DNA of 64,000 nucleotides from Pyropia yezoensis (taxonomy: Eukaryota > Rhodophyta > Bangiophyceae > Bangiales > Bangiaceae), in assembly GCA_009829735.1 (NCBI GenBank), contig CM020620.1:6588545-6652544 (forward strand). The letters are read 5' to 3'. Of this stretch, positions 10,811 through 22,973 are shown piece after piece (within the stretch, counting starts at the first letter, position 1; every line of letters begins with the position of its first letter). The notes below the pieces were generated by a model. That model had not been told where the DNA came from. It did no database searches and saw nothing but the letters and a program-made list of their open reading frames with translations. Position numbers and translations under genes: made by a program.

Positions 10811-12606
10811 TTGGCAGCTGCCTTTGTTGTGAGAGTGTGAGGGTTAGGGCTGTAGTTAAAAGCCACTCTGCGTACCACTTCGACTTGAAGCACTCTCTTG
10901 GCACTGTTACTCGGCCTCCCCTCACGTTGAGGGAGGGCTGTTAGGGTCTATCTCATTCCGGGCACAGTATGCCCGGACCGTCTCAGCGGGAAGGTCCTCC
11001 ACATACTCCCACTTATCATCCTTGGCCTTGTAGCCAAACCAACGCACCCTCAACATGAGGCGGTCAGTGTCCTCATCTCAGCCGTGGTCGATGAACTTAT
11101 CGAACACGTACTCCTGCGGGCCCTGTTTGGCCGCAGGCAGCGAGGGGAGGCGCCACGCTTCCAACGCACGCGCCCAAGCTGGGTCGCCTGCAGGCGGTGG
11201 TGCAACTTTGACCACGTCCTGTCCGTTCACTGTGCGGACCCCATCGTCACTTTCGATGGTGAAGCGCCGCCCATCAGTACGAAGGACCTGGTACGGTCCC
11301 TTCGTCTGGAATACCAACTTACCCCCAGTTGGGGTGTGTGAGTGTACCAGCACCCAGTCACCCTGCTCGGGGACATGCTTAGCATTGCGCACCTTTTTTT
11401 CAAAGGTACGCTTGTAGCGCTTTTGTGCTTTGTCCATCTCAGCCCTGACTTTAGGGATGAGGTTTTCAAGCCTAGCAGCGAATCCGCCTTACTCTCAGTA
11501 GGAGTAGGCGTACTGCCACCATCCTCCCTAGTTGGGAGCGGCCGCCGCACGGCAATAGACCGCACGCGACGGGGGGTCACAAAAGCGAGGGGTACTTCCC
11601 CGGTAGATGAGTGAACCTGTGAATTGTAGGCAGTGGTAAGAATAGAAATGTATTGGTCCCACGTTTTCACATGCTCACTCACATAGCGGCGCAGCTGCCG
11701 AAGAATAGTTTTGTTGAAGCGCTCCTTAACGAGGGCCCTTGAACGGGGCCCTCCCCTATACGGTTGTTGGCGTATAGGGGGTACACCGGGTTTCAACTCG
11801 ATCCGATGTTGGGTGGCTCTCATGAGTCCCAACTGACCATCCCACGACTTGTGATATTGGTCCAAGAGGCGTTCAACTTGAACCCTCAACCTGGGTGGAA
11901 CACCCTCCATGTTCACATGGGGACCAGGAGAGGCGGCCGACTTGGCTTGGTGCTTCTCCTTTCCGGACTTCGGGTCGCTACTCGCGCCCGCGTTGAGGGT
12001 GACCGCTACTACCGGTCCCTCATGTTGGTCGATATAGCCGAACTTGGCTCCCGATCAAAGATACTTTCCTTGAGGGTGGCGGGGGTAGCAACTTGCAACG
12101 ACCCCTGTCACAGGCTCGAGCCCATCACCGACGAGTGAAGGTCCGCCGTCCTCCACCCGCCTAGTTGGCGACGGCTCTATGCCGAAGTTGAATCCAACCC
12201 GAGTGGATCTCGCGGGGACAGTCCTCTCACCTTGGGACGTTCCCTTTGAGTGTACCACCCGGTGGCCGAAGTGCGAACCACCGGTCCGAGGAAGACCCTC
12301 AGGGAGAACACCCGACTGGGTCGGGGTGGCATACCGCCCGCACCGATACCCACGGCCCTGCTGGCTGGAGTGCCTCTAGCACCTCCGCGACCCCAGGTAC
12401 ACCCTGTGTCTGGCCAGTAATCAAAGGCGCCGGAGTAAAGTCGTCACCGGAGAGTTTCCCGAACGTCGGGAGGTCCGATCCAGCCGTGTTGGCTAACGAT
12501 CCACACGACACAGTCCAAGACCACCGTTCCTCTGAGACAGAGGGCCCCCTACACCCGGGTGCACCCGGAGGTAAAGTTTACCTCTGTCCCCTGCTGCTCC
12601 ACCAAA

Positions 12607-13075
12607 TGTGGCAAAAACCACTTGCACACACGACACCCAAGTTGGGGCGGTGTACAAGGGCTGCCTCCCGTATCGGGGGAACCGGAAGAAGTGCAAGTCG
12701 CACACACTCTGTCCCTGTTGTGGGGCAAACCCCCCACGGACAAACAAGAAGATGGTGTGTGGTCCAACAGTTTCTTGGTCGGGACGGGGACGCAGGGCCA
12801 AGCCCCGCTGTCCCTCCCCCTATCCCCCCAGGGTCCCCTCAGAATCTCGCCACTCAGAATCTCCCACCCCAGCACCTGCCCACCGGGCCACACGAAAATT
12901 CAAGACGATAAATGCAGAAAACCCTCAAATCCAAGTTGGATTTACTACTAAGCTAACTATCCCAAACTTAGGGAATATGGACCCAAATGCAGGGGGAGAA
13001 ACGGATCAGGCTAGTGGCCTGCCGCCCCTTGCATGGCACGTTTTGCCCCCCTACCTGGGAGTCAATACTGCCACA
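12607..13075 (-). repeat. LTR (5' LTR of the minus-oriented element)
   Basis: 469 bp and about 98% identical to 8,057-8,525. On the minus strand it is followed three bases later by TGGTGGAGCAGCAGGGGA (complement of 12,586-12,603), a plausible primer-binding site complementary to a tRNA 3' end terminating in CCA. Confidence 0.9.
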
Positions 13076-13080
13076 GTTGT

Positions 13081-15422
13081 GGCCGCAGTCTCTTCGGCTC
13101 TCCCAACCGTCACACGACATTTCCCTGCCCCCAATCTCTGCCTTGATGAGCTCACCCACCCCGATGCACCCGCCGCAGCCGCCGCAGCAGGCACGGACGT
13201 ACCAGCTGCCACCCTCACCACCACTGGCTCTGTCGCTGCCATCGCCCCCGCTGCCACCGCTGCCGCAGCTGTCAATGCCGCCGTCGCCACCACCGCCTTC
13301 GCCACCACCCTCCCCACCGTCCCCACCGCATCAATTGCCGCGGTCCCCGTCAACGGCCCTACCGCGACACGCCCCGCCCCAGAGCGCCTTGCAGCCGCTG
13401 TCGGCAGTGCAGGCAGCACCGCCTCCTCATCCGCGCCGACCGGCAGCTCTGCCGCGACAGCCATCGGCGCCGCCGCGTTCGATACTCCCGCTGTCGCAGG
13501 CCGCCACGCCGGCGCCGGCGACCTCCTCAGGAGATGTATTGCTAACGGCGTCGCTGGCGCAAGCAGCGCTTCCATGTTTGGTGTCACCAGTGTCACCAAC
13601 TCTACCGCCACCCCCACCTGCACGCTCACGTCCATCGCCGCCCAGCACTCTCCGGGCGGCGCCGGCCCGAGCACTGACGGCGGCGCCTCCTGCCCCGCCA
13701 CCGCCACTGCATCCACGTGTATCTCCGTCGCTCACTCTCGTTGCGGCACGGGGGTCAGCTTCGACAGCAATGGCCGCCTCGCCGCCGCCGCTGCAACGTC
13801 CTTCACCGTCTAGAACGCAAGAACAGGCTGCTGTGCCACATTGGCCGGCACCGCCACATGACTCTCGGTTGTCGCGGCTGTCGCAGATGGCGCCGGCGGT
13901 GCCGGCGGCGCCGGCACCGCTGTCGGCGGCACCGGCACCGCTGGCATTGCCGGCGGCGTCTCGACGCTCTCTGGCTCCGCCTCAACATCGGTGCTTACCG
14001 CAATTGTCGGCGCCTGCGCCGCCGCTGCCGCCACCGCTGCCACGGCCACGTCGCAAGCCCCCCCTGCCATCTCCCTCCCCGCGATCCTCCGGAGGAGGCA
14101 ACCCTCCTCCCCCTTCCTGGCCGGTTGCTGAGTCGGTGCTGCTGCCTCAATCACGATCGCGAGCTGCAGCTGAAGTATCCATCGCAGACCTTCGTGATGC
14201 TTCTGCCGCTCTATCATCTGCCTCCCTTGAGCGCAAGGACTCTTCGGGATCCCCTGCTGGCCACACGGACGTGCCATTTAGGCCGGCCTCGGTCGCCGCA
14301 TTCGTCCTGAAGCGTAACCGCGCCGGAAGCGTCGTTGAGTCAGGCGGTGCCCGTACGACCGCCGGTGCGAGCGCTTTTATCCGCCCGCGTAGCGCGACGC
14401 CACCTCGTGCGCCGTCACCATTGGCGCCGGCTTCTAGGCCTTCACCGGTTGGGCAGCCTCATACGACTGTCGAACGGCGGGGAGAGTTTGACGCGGCATT
14501 GCTGGCTATTGTACGTGTCATGTGCGTTGCAGCTCGGCAGCTGCTTAGTTTGGTCGGCGCTGTACCCAAGTGGACGATCGTCTGGATTGTCCTGGAAGCG
14601 GGTTACGGCTCCACAGCGTCGCCTTTTTATGGGAAGATCATCGACTGCGTGTCGTGCGGGCCGAGCGCTACTCCAGTCCGCGACTTTTGCAAGGACTGGT
14701 GGGACTTCCGCGGGGCAAGTAAGGCCGTCGCGCAGCAGCAAAGGACGCCGCGGCCGGAACCGACGACAGTGAGCAGGGATTAGACGCCAATGCGGCAGGC
14801 GGCGGCTAACCCGAGGAGCAATCGTGCTGGAGTAGTGCTACGTGGTCGGTGCGACTCTAGCCACGCTTTCTCCTGGGCGCGATTCTACCCGCTATCACTG
14901 CTCTCTGACAAGTGGACCGCGTCTGGCTTCGCTACTCCCGTCGATGGCGCCGAATTCGTCCCTCCTAACCACCGGTCCTCCAGGGGCCACACCGTGCGAA
15001 GCAAGCGGCTGGCGGTGTGCGTGGCTGCCCACTTGTCACCGTTCTATGCGAAGGTACTTGAGACGCACTTTGCAGCGGTGCGAGAGAGTGGGCAGAAGAA
15101 GCGCTTTCGTCCTAAGGATCCGTTTGCCGACACCAAACAGCGTCCGACGAAGATCCGCAAGAAGCGGCAAGGCGATGGCAGCAGCGGCAATCTGACGAAG
15201 GCAGAGCGGCAGGCGGCTGCCGCTTAGGCGCGGTCGCTCGCCGAGGAGGCCAAGCGAACCTCTGCTCTGGCTGCTACGGCCGCCGCAGCTGCGAGGGCCG
15301 CCGATGTAGCCGCTGCGGAGCGTGCGGCGGCGGCATCTAAGACCCCGGACGTGAGCGGCAGCCGTGGTGGTCCCATAGCTCCGGCTGCGTTGAGGCCGTT
15401 GTGTACGTTACAGCCTGAGTGA
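13081..15422 (+). pseudogene. KDZ transposon ORF1, main part, interrupted by two TAG codons
   Basis: The frame is open from the LTR-element junction to a TAG at 14,781, resumes to a second TAG at 15,225, and closes at a TGA at 15,420. Composition and reading continue smoothly through both TAGs. The first ~350 residues are Pro/Ser/Ala low complexity. A more ordered region follows (AALLAIVRVMCVAARQLLSL, WTIVWIVLEAGYGS, FCKDWWDF, AVCVAAHLSPFYAKVLE), then a Lys/Arg-rich stretch (KIRKKRQGDG) and an Ala/Arg/Glu helix (LAEEAKRTSALAATAAAAAR). No known domain was recognised. The basic segment and position suggest a DNA-binding or accessory transposon protein, which is inference. Both TAGs could come from CAG by a C-to-T change. 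Confidence 0.6.
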
Positions 15423-15426
15423 GCAG

Positions 15427-16623
15427 ATGCGGATGTACGCAGTGTGGCTGCGAGAGCCGACTGCCGTCCTACCCGCCACAACGCTCCTCTCCGTTGTTTC
15501 TCTCTCTGTTGACGCTCTCTCAGAAGCCGCGCGCGCCAGTCTGTCTATCCGTGTGGTCCTGCCCCGCGAGCTCCTGAAGATATCGTTTGCTGCTTTGACC
15601 ACCGCGGGCGACGCGGCTTCCACCCCTTCCAACGAGTCCGCCGAGAGCAAGGAGTTGGCCGTCCAACTCAACCTTGGCACCTACACGCCCGTCGTTGCCT
15701 TTGAGACAAACCTTGTGCAGATGGGCTCTGTCCTTTCTTTTAACGAGGCCATCGAATCATCACACCTGTTCAACTCGTGGCTGGCGGGCTTCTCAACCTC
15801 GAATGGCTCACTACCGGCGCAACTCAACTTCCTTTCGGGCCAGTCCGTCCACGTCGGCGCGATTGCGCGGGCGGTGCGCGCCGAGGTTGGCGTCCGTCTA
15901 CTTGGCGACTGCGTGTGGGCGTATGCACGCGTCGGCCGTCTGTCGGCCGCGGTCCAGTCGGCGGACGGCTCGTTTGGCGGCTGCTCTGTCTGCGTTCAGG
16001 ATGTTGATGACGCGGGGCAGCGGGTATTCATGACTAATGCCTTGCTGGACGCGGGCCTCGCCGAGCTGCAGGACCTTCGCACTGGCGCGTCTGTGCAAAC
16101 GGGGGTTCTGACGTGCTCGCAGTCAGCATCGTTCACATCCATTGCTGGTGTCGAGGTGGACATGCCGCGCGCTCTACTCTCTATCTTGGAGGTTCTCAGT
16201 ATGCGGGGCCCATCCGTGGAGAAGTTTGTGATGCTGGTCAACATTGGCAACAAGCATTGGGTGTCTGCAACGGTGTCGTTCTTGTCGCAGTCTGTGACTC
16301 TCTATGATTCTCTGGGGGGACCGTCTGCCGAGAAGACCCTGATCGTCTCCAGGCTGCTTCTTTTTGCAAGGCAAGCTGAGCTGCGGCGGCGAGCTCTCCT
16401 CCCTGCCTCAGCGGACACGGAGATTGACTGGACGGTGGAGGATGAGGTCAACTATCCGCGTCAACAAGACTCGCACAACTGCGCGCCGTTTGCTTTTGCC
16501 TACATTTGGTGCTTTGTATATGATCTTGACTTTGCCTCCTTGCCTATCATTGGTGATGAGTTGCGCTTGTCCTTACTACACTTCGTGATCATGCGTGGTA
16601 GGGCGCGAGCAGCGCAGCCGTAA
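15427..16623 (+). CDS. Ulp1/SENP-like cysteine protease (C48) of the KDZ transposon
   Basis: A 398-codon frame, intact from ATG to TAA. The carboxyl-terminal third has the Ulp1 active-site pattern. His277 is in IGNKHWVSATVSF, Asp294 in VTLYDSLGG, Gln346 and Cys352 in QQDSHNCAPFAFAY. Spacing between His and Asp and from the oxyanion Gln to Cys (six residues) fits the C48 family, which cleaves ubiquitin-like (SUMO/NEDD8-type) conjugates or precursors. The amino-terminal ~250 residues are not recognised. The gene starts five bases after the ORF1 terminator on the same strand, so the two may be co-transcribed or once formed one unit. Ulp1-like peptidases are known passengers of KDZ and several other DNA transposons. 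The substrate cannot be told from sequence. Confidence 0.8.
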   Translation: MRMYAVWLREPTAVLPATTLLSVVSLSVDALSEAARASLSIRVVLPRELLKISFAALTTAGDAASTPSNESAESKELAVQLNLGTYTPVVAFETNLVQMGSVLSFNEAIESSHLFNSWLAGFSTSNGSLPAQLNFLSGQSVHVGAIARAVRAEVGVRLLGDCVWAYARVGRLSAAVQSADGSFGGCSVCVQDVDDAGQRVFMTNALLDAGLAELQDLRTGASVQTGVLTCSQSASFTSIAGVEVDMPRALLSILEVLSMRGPSVEKFVMLVNIGNKHWVSATVSFLSQSVTLYDSLGGPSAEKTLIVSRLLLFARQAELRRRALLPASADTEIDWTVEDEVNYPRQQDSHNCAPFAFAYIWCFVYDLDFASLPIIGDELRLSLLHFVIMRGRARAAQP

Positions 16624-18067
16624 GCAAATTATGGATCACATAGATGACGGTCGCGTCTCCCTGCTCTTGGCGCCCTGTTGCCCTCCTGAGGGAATGAATC
16701 TTATCACGAGTGTCTCTTAAAGCGTGACTTCCCTCTCTGCAAGAAAGTGCCACTGCCGTGTGGGCGCTCCGTAGCCATTGATCGTCAATTGCTTGTTCTG
16801 TGTCCCCAGTATGCTTCGCCTTCCCGGTGAGAATGGTGTGGCCGCGGCTAGCAAGCCGAACAGGAAACAATGATAACCGCGTCTGGAGAAGGAAGGGCAC
16901 GCCTGGAGGGGCGACGAAGCTGGGTTGGGGGAGTTCCCCTCTGCAGGGCTTCCGGGGTTCGCATGATGCACACTTGAAGCTGTCAGGCTCTGTAGTCCCA
17001 CTCCCTGGGATCGCAGCGCCTGCATGGCGAGACGCGCTGAAAAGTGGTCGCTGGACACTTAAGGGGAGACGCACAATGAGGTCAGCAAGGGCTGACACTG
17101 CGTCCTCATGCCACAGGATGTATCGATTGTTCGCAAAGGGGACCGGCGGCCATACCCGACAGGTGTCGTCTGTAGGGTCCCAGTCCATTTTCCAGAGCCA
17201 CGTGTGTACCGCCTCACTGCAGGTTTCTTTAAAGTGGAGTTCCATGGCACGATCCCTAGCATGAGGAGCGCAGAGCATATGTCAGGTCCGCTGTCTGAAC
17301 ACTACACTGAAGGCTATACTGGCCATAGTGCATCTGCCGACCAAACTCCCAAGCATTCATGCTCGTGCAATGGCCATTGGATGGGCAGTGCTTGATCGGG
17401 CGGGACGGGCCGGCCGGAAATCCCACTTCCTGTACTGGCCGGGCGCTGGTCCGACTCAAGAGCCCTGTCGGGTACTGAGCACTCCTAGCAGTCCTGTGGT
17501 TGTGCTGAGGTGCACCGATTGGCGGCAACGTCGCCGCCCCGTTCACCTTAAAGCGGGCACTGGCGAATGAACGAGCCACAGAGGTCGCTGCCACGCCATC
17601 GTGTGTGAAATAAAGTCGTTTAACTGCCACAAACGAAGCGGTCCTGCACAGCCGCTGCCTGGCACCGTCTTCGTTTCTCTTTGGGGGAGGCTGCACAGCA
17701 TAAAGCTCTCTCGGCCACACGTCAACCAGGTGAACAGGCAGTGCTGCTGTGACGTGGTGTAGCGAGCACAACCCTGTCTCGGTGGCAACAGAGCGCGGCT
17801 CCAGCTCGCCATGTCACTGATCCAAACCGTTATGGGACGCGGTGTGAACACTGCCGTGACAGTCCGTCAAAGTACGGAGAACAGACAAGGTGCAACAAGG
17901 AAAATGCATCTCGGTTTGTACATCGCTAATGGGTCATCCAAAAGCAGCGAACGCGCTGTCACTACAACATCAACGCAGCGGTAAAGATGCACACACACCC
18001 ATCAATTGCTATCGTGATTTCACTCAAAACCATCCACGTACGTCCGCCTGTACCACTCTGGCCACTT
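16624..18067. other. Central spacer of the KDZ transposon
   Basis: About 1.4 kb between the convergent 3' ends of the protease (+) and transposase (-) genes. A 229-codon minus frame (16,589-17,278) overlaps it but has no recognised domain. It may hold 3' untranslated regions or a diverged extra exon. Confidence 0.4.
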
Positions 18068-21000
18068 TCACGACACACCCAGCGTCTTATTGTCGCGCTG
18101 CATCGCCAGGTCATTGGATAGTGCCTGCTGGTAGACGGTGAAGGTGATGAACTGATCCTGCTTCATCTGCCGGAGGTGATGCTGCTGCCGTCGAGAGAGG
18201 GCGTTGCGCTTCTCGCACGACGAAGTGTTCACGCGGTCCAGCGACACGTACGAGTCTGGGCACATGGCGCAAGAGCAGTCTGTGTGGTTCTCCCTCCAGT
18301 GGAAGCGGTCGCATTTGAGCGCCACCGTCCGCGCGATGAACGGCAGCCGGACGAGGGAAGACTTCAGCGTCGCACAGGCGAAGTCGTACACAATCGTGTC
18401 CGGCATCTTCACAAAACGCTGCGACACGAACTCAAGAGGCATGAGTTGGCTCTCAGACCCCGACAGGACGACGACACCGATGCACTTGGGGTGCGCGCAG
18501 GTGCAGAAGGCGCCCACCGTGCCGCCTGTGTGGGAGTTCTCCTTGCCCATCTCGTGCTTGCATGACGGCAAGTCCGTGTTGGCCGTCGCAGCGCCGGAAA
18601 ACCCCGGAAAGGGCCGTATCACAGGCAAGCCAGGCGCCCATATTCCCGTCTTCAGGTAGTCATCCGATTGGTCCGTGGGATCACCGTAGACAGACCGGTA
18701 CGACTCCAACGTAGCAGGCGGCAGCAGCTAAGCGTCCGTGTACTGCTGGTGCGTAAATGTGTGCAACGGGTGCGCAGCCGCCATCTCAGCCCTTAACGTC
18801 TCAGTAGCAGCTTCATCCGCCGATGAGGAGGCGTCCTCGTCCTCAGCCCACTTGTTGTAGTCGGCCACACGCTGCTTCATGCAGGCTAGAACGTCCGCCA
18901 GCAGTGCTCTCATGGAGGGGTCAGCCTCCAGACCAGGCGCAAGGCAGCCGACAGCTCCCCGCAGCAGACGCTGCTCATCAACCGCCGGAGATTTCAAAAC
19001 GGCGGCAAGAGAAGCAACTGTGAAGTCAGTGGCCCGCAGCACCGAAATCAGCATGTCCACCGCCTCCCAAGAGCCCTGAGGGGCCCAGACCACCGTCGGG
19101 TCGACCACGACAGCACGAGCAAACTCCATGACCTTCAATGCCGACGCAGCCGTGCTGGGGATGTGCGGCAGAAGGGGAAGGCTCAGGTTCTGGGAGCGTT
19201 CAGCACCGAAGACACCACCAGTAGTAGCCAGCGCGGGCTCCCCCAACGCCTCCCCGTAGCTGAGGAGAGCGGCTTGTCTGTCCCAAACGTCGTCGGTGGG
19301 CTTCTTGGGTGCCCGCGGCAAGTCAAACCCGTCATCAGTATCACTGGCAAAATACGTCAGTGTCGCTTGAATAGTCATCTGCGGAAGAGCTGCTGGTGAC
19401 AGAGGCCGTCCTTACTCGGGCGCGCTTGCTGCTACGCTCTGCGTCGGCGCCAAGTAGATCTGCGTCAGCCTCGCACACGTCGGCGGCGTCACGGTCAGGG
19501 GCCAGCACACGAGGTGGCGCGGTGCTAAGTGGGCCATTGTCGGCAACGAGTGCGAGCACGCGCTGCATCAAAGCAGCTGTCACCCGGCGACGTAGATCTG
19601 CCGGGGCGGACACGATCGTCAGCGCCAGAGACCTGGCCGCCGTCTTCAAGTCGAAGAAACCGCGCAAAAAAGCAACCAATTCGGGCGATGCGCCCCCGTC
19701 AATAACAGGATCCCATCCTCGGGATGCCGACCCACCCGCAAGGTGAGGAGCATCGCCCGCAAATGGCTTTTCCTCACCATCAATGGTGACGTTTCCCAAG
19801 AGCAACGTCACAGCCATGACGTGCCCACGCAGAGACGAAATGGTTGTGATCGCCTTGCTCGACGCCGTCCCCGCTACGTTTCGCTTCGCAGACAGGACGC
19901 GTCCAATGGCCTTGGAAACAGCTTCGTCCGTGATCATGCAGGGCACCAAGGACGCCCGCGGGACGGCTCGTATCTTGATGTCCGTCCGATTAAACGGCAC
20001 CTTGAACTTCACACGGTAGCCAAGCTGCAAGCCGTCGAAGGAGACGATGGCGTTGCTGCCGTCCGGTCGCCTGCACGTGGCGCAGGACGTGGCGTCATAC
20101 GGTAGTCCCTTAATAACTAGAGCAAGGTAAAGAAGCAGGGTCTTCCTCAAGGTCGTGACCGAACGCATGCGCTTCGACGTGTGCGGGTACTTGCTCCCGA
20201 CGTGAAGCTCTTGAAAGGCTTCCCGCAGGTACGAAGCGGAGTGCAGTGAGCTGCCATTCCGAGCGAGGTTGACGGCCGTCTCAAACAAGAAGGCCTCCGA
20301 GTAAGCCGTGTAGCAAGAGTGAAAGATCACCCCGCGTTCCTTGCCGTCGGGCAGCACCCGGAAGAGGAACTTGGGGCAACGCCACGTCTCCACCTTGCCA
20401 GGTACCACGCCATCCTCAAACTCTACCTTTCCCCCCTTACTCTCGATCCGCGTCTTTTCCGTGCGGCCCACCTGACAGAAAGGGCACAGTAAGCGCGCAC
20501 GATACACCAGGGTTCGCTTTGGGTCCCGAAGCGCCTCCATCATCTCAGCGCGGGCTTGTTGAGAAGCGAAAGGGGGGAGCGAGGGGGGGGACGAGATGAC
20601 GGGGCTCGTCAGACCTCGAGAACCACTTGTAGCGATTGACCGGCATAACCGCCTCTGTGGCAGCTGGTAGGTGCGGCGGCACCTCGGTGGTGCCTGTCAC
20701 ATCCTCGTCCGCTGTGTCGGTGAGACCCGCTGACTCCAGCAAGCCTGTCTCGTCCGCACCGTCCTCCTCCTCAGCGTCAGAGTCAGAGCTGTCGTCGAGC
20801 CCGTCCGCATGTGCCTTGGCCGCTGCCATGGCAGTGCCAGCATGGTCGCACGTCCCGTCCCCCGTTCGGCACGATAAGCACACCCACGATCCGCCGCGCG
20901 TCCGCCGTACAGCTGAAAACGGCCAACTCGTGTTGCCGTTCCGTACGACACACGTCTTCTCCCCGTAAAGCACACCATGCCCATCGACAAGGCGACGGGT

Positions 21001-21766
21001 CTTGACGGCCGCACCAAGAACCATAAAGAGGTCGCACATGGTGACCCCCATCGCCGTCCGCACCTGATCTAGAGCCGCGTTCATGGAAGAGCGCCACGAG
21101 CAGCCCTTGTGGTCGAGGCAGCGCTCCTCCAAGCTGCAAGCGTACGCAACTTGATCCTCATTTAGGGAAACGGTGAGCACAAAACACAAAGAGCTCATGA
21201 CGTCCGCTGCTGTCGCGCGCCCCATGTCCGCCAAATATGACAACCACACCGACAGCTCCACTGGGTGCCAAGTCCCACACGCGGTTGCGCATAGCCGCAT
21301 AAGTGACCTTCTCATGCCGCCGCCGCAGCTTCCGCAAGGAGGCCAGAGAATCGAAAGTCTGCTCGCTTGAGTCAAAGCGCTCGGTGAGGCTGCGATACGC
21401 CATCGTGGCGAACATCACGACGAGCACTGTGTACAAGCTCTCGCGCAAATGTAGCCCCGAGCCCTCACCCCGGCCGGGCTCCTCTGACGGCCAACCACCG
21501 CCGCCGATCTTGACGTTCGCCGCATCAAAGCCGCCAACTGCTGTGCCCGCGTCTGCCGCATCGGAAAGAATGTCGTCGGCATTCAGGTAGTCAATCCCGC
21601 CGCCTTCAACGTTGTACATTGCGGTCGGACCAACGCTCTTCGACGCAAATGCCACTGTACGTCCAGAAAAGCCTCTGGGGTCCACAAGCAAGGCGTCGGT
21701 CGACGTATACTCCAAAACAGCGTCATGGTCGACACGAATAACCATTCCGAAGCCCGAGCCACCCAT
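18068..21766 (-). pseudogene. KDZ transposase, disrupted by three frame changes and one TAG
   Basis: The minus strand encodes, in successive frames, a protein of about 1,200 residues. In order: an N-terminal region (21,766 to about 21,250); a Cys/His motif WVCLSCRTGDGTCDHAG like the zinc-binding CxC/SWIM modules of KDZ proteins; an acidic linker; CATCRRPDG followed by SFDGLQLGYR (Asp codon 20,034-20,036); and the core with CTCAHPKC, YDFACA (Asp codon 18,383-18,385), DRFHWRENHTDC and NTSSCEKRN (Glu codon 18,212-18,214). The Asp, Asp and Glu match the three expected catalytic acids of the KDZ RNase-H-like fold. Frames change near 21,250, near 20,575 (in C-rich runs) and near 19,360, and a TAG lies at 18,728. 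Introns could explain some of these but no clean splice pairs were seen. All key residues survive, so the damage looks recent. Confidence 0.8.
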
Positions 21767-22970
21767 GGGGGACGAGGAAGCGAGCAGCCAAGGTGTAGCG
21801 CAGCGCCGGGGGCAGCAGAAACGCGCTGCAGTGCGGGCCAGTGGCGCCCATCAGCCACAAAACAGCAGTTGCAGCGCAGCGACACAACCGAGCAGGATGT
21901 TCACATCACCAGCGCGTGCTACGGCGCGGCAGTGCCAGAGCCGGCGAGGCCGAGAGGTGCGCGTCGCCTGGGCGCTGCGGCATGGGCGGCACGACTGCTC
22001 GGCCAGTGACGTAGTGGCGCCGCCGCCAAAGCCACAGCGGCGTCACGGGCGGCGTCAGCCCCCAGCGAGCGTTGGTAAGGCCACGGCGCCGACGGCAACC
22101 CAGGGCTGCGCTGCGTCACGGGCGTCACCGGCGGCACCGCCCCTGCGCCAGTGACCTAGCGGCGCTGCCGCCGCCGCGGCAAGGGCACCGCAGTCGGGGG
22201 AGTGACACTGCCAGAGCGGGCGCAGCCGCGGAGCAGACGACTCCCCGGGGCTGCAGCACGTTCGCTCAGCTGCAGGGCCGGTGGCGCTGCGTCGCCACGG
22301 CCGCCGCTGCCGATGTGGTGGCGGCGCAGGCGGCGGAACGACAGAACCAGCGAGGGCGATGCCGCGGCGCTGGGAAAACCAGGCGCCCCTCACAGAGGTA
22401 GTGGTAAAGAAGCGCGGTGGCGCGCCGCCGAAACCAGGGGAGGACAGCGACGGGGGCGGCGCCGGTGCACGAGCAGAGACACGGCGAGGTGACGGCCAGT
22501 GGCGCCCATCAGCGACGTCAGCATCGGCGGGAACGCAACCGAGAGAAAAGCCCTGGCACGGATGCACGGTGTAGCAGTGGTTTCCAAACCGGGCAGGACG
22601 AGAGGAACGGGGCGTGGCGAGGGTTGAGAGCGGGGCCGCGATGGAGACAGCGGCGCTGCTGGGCGGCGGCGTGGCCGGCGAGGCGGAAGCGACCAGCGAG
22701 GCGGCGTGGCAGGTGCGGGTGCCCGGCGACCACCTCGTGTACCGCGAGTTCCCGAATTGGGACTCTAAAGCAAACCCGCCGGAACATGGAAGAACATTCA
22801 CTATTTCAATTCGGGAGAGCCTCACATGCAGCCTCATGAGGGACAGAAATGACTGGCCAGCAACAGACCACGTGCGCGACCACGAAATAGGCCCCCACGG
22901 ACCAATACGGGGCGATGCAGTGTCGATGTCGACACCCTCTTGCCTGGCCAGTGAAGGGGGGGGGGGGGCG
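21767..22970. other. GC-rich right flank inside the KDZ transposon, with degenerate repeats
   Basis: A block with recurring words such as GCCAGTGGCGCCCATCAGC (21,838 and 22,495) and CCAGTGAC(G/C)TAG(T/C)GGCG. Frames are open on both strands because of composition. It presumably holds the transposase promoter and 5' region; no coding exon could be supported. Confidence 0.45.
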
Positions 22971-22973
22971 AAC

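Larger units (their letters stand above)
8057..13075 (-). mobile_element. Ty3/gypsy-type LTR element, minus orientation, internally deleted (broken)
   Basis: Two 469-bp LTRs (8,057-8,525 and 12,607-13,075) begin TGTGGCA and end TGCCACA. The whole is flanked by a 5-bp duplication GTTGT (8,052-8,056 and 13,076-13,080). On the minus strand a tRNA-primer-site-like TGGTGGAGCAGCAGGGGA follows the 12.6-13.1 kb LTR, and a purine tract GAGGAGAGGGAAG precedes the other, which fixes the orientation. Remnants of pol (start of RT and the end of integrase) lie on minus between about 11,080 and 11,920; most of gag-pol is gone. The LTRs differ at about 9 of 469 positions by eye, suggesting a rather recent insertion. 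It carries a 513-codon ORF on the opposite strand. Confidence 0.9.

Noticed and set aside
12987-13080. Start of ORF1 at the ATG at 12,987
   Set aside because: That ATG lies inside the LTR; the frame is open there by chance and the true upstream part lies left of the insertion.
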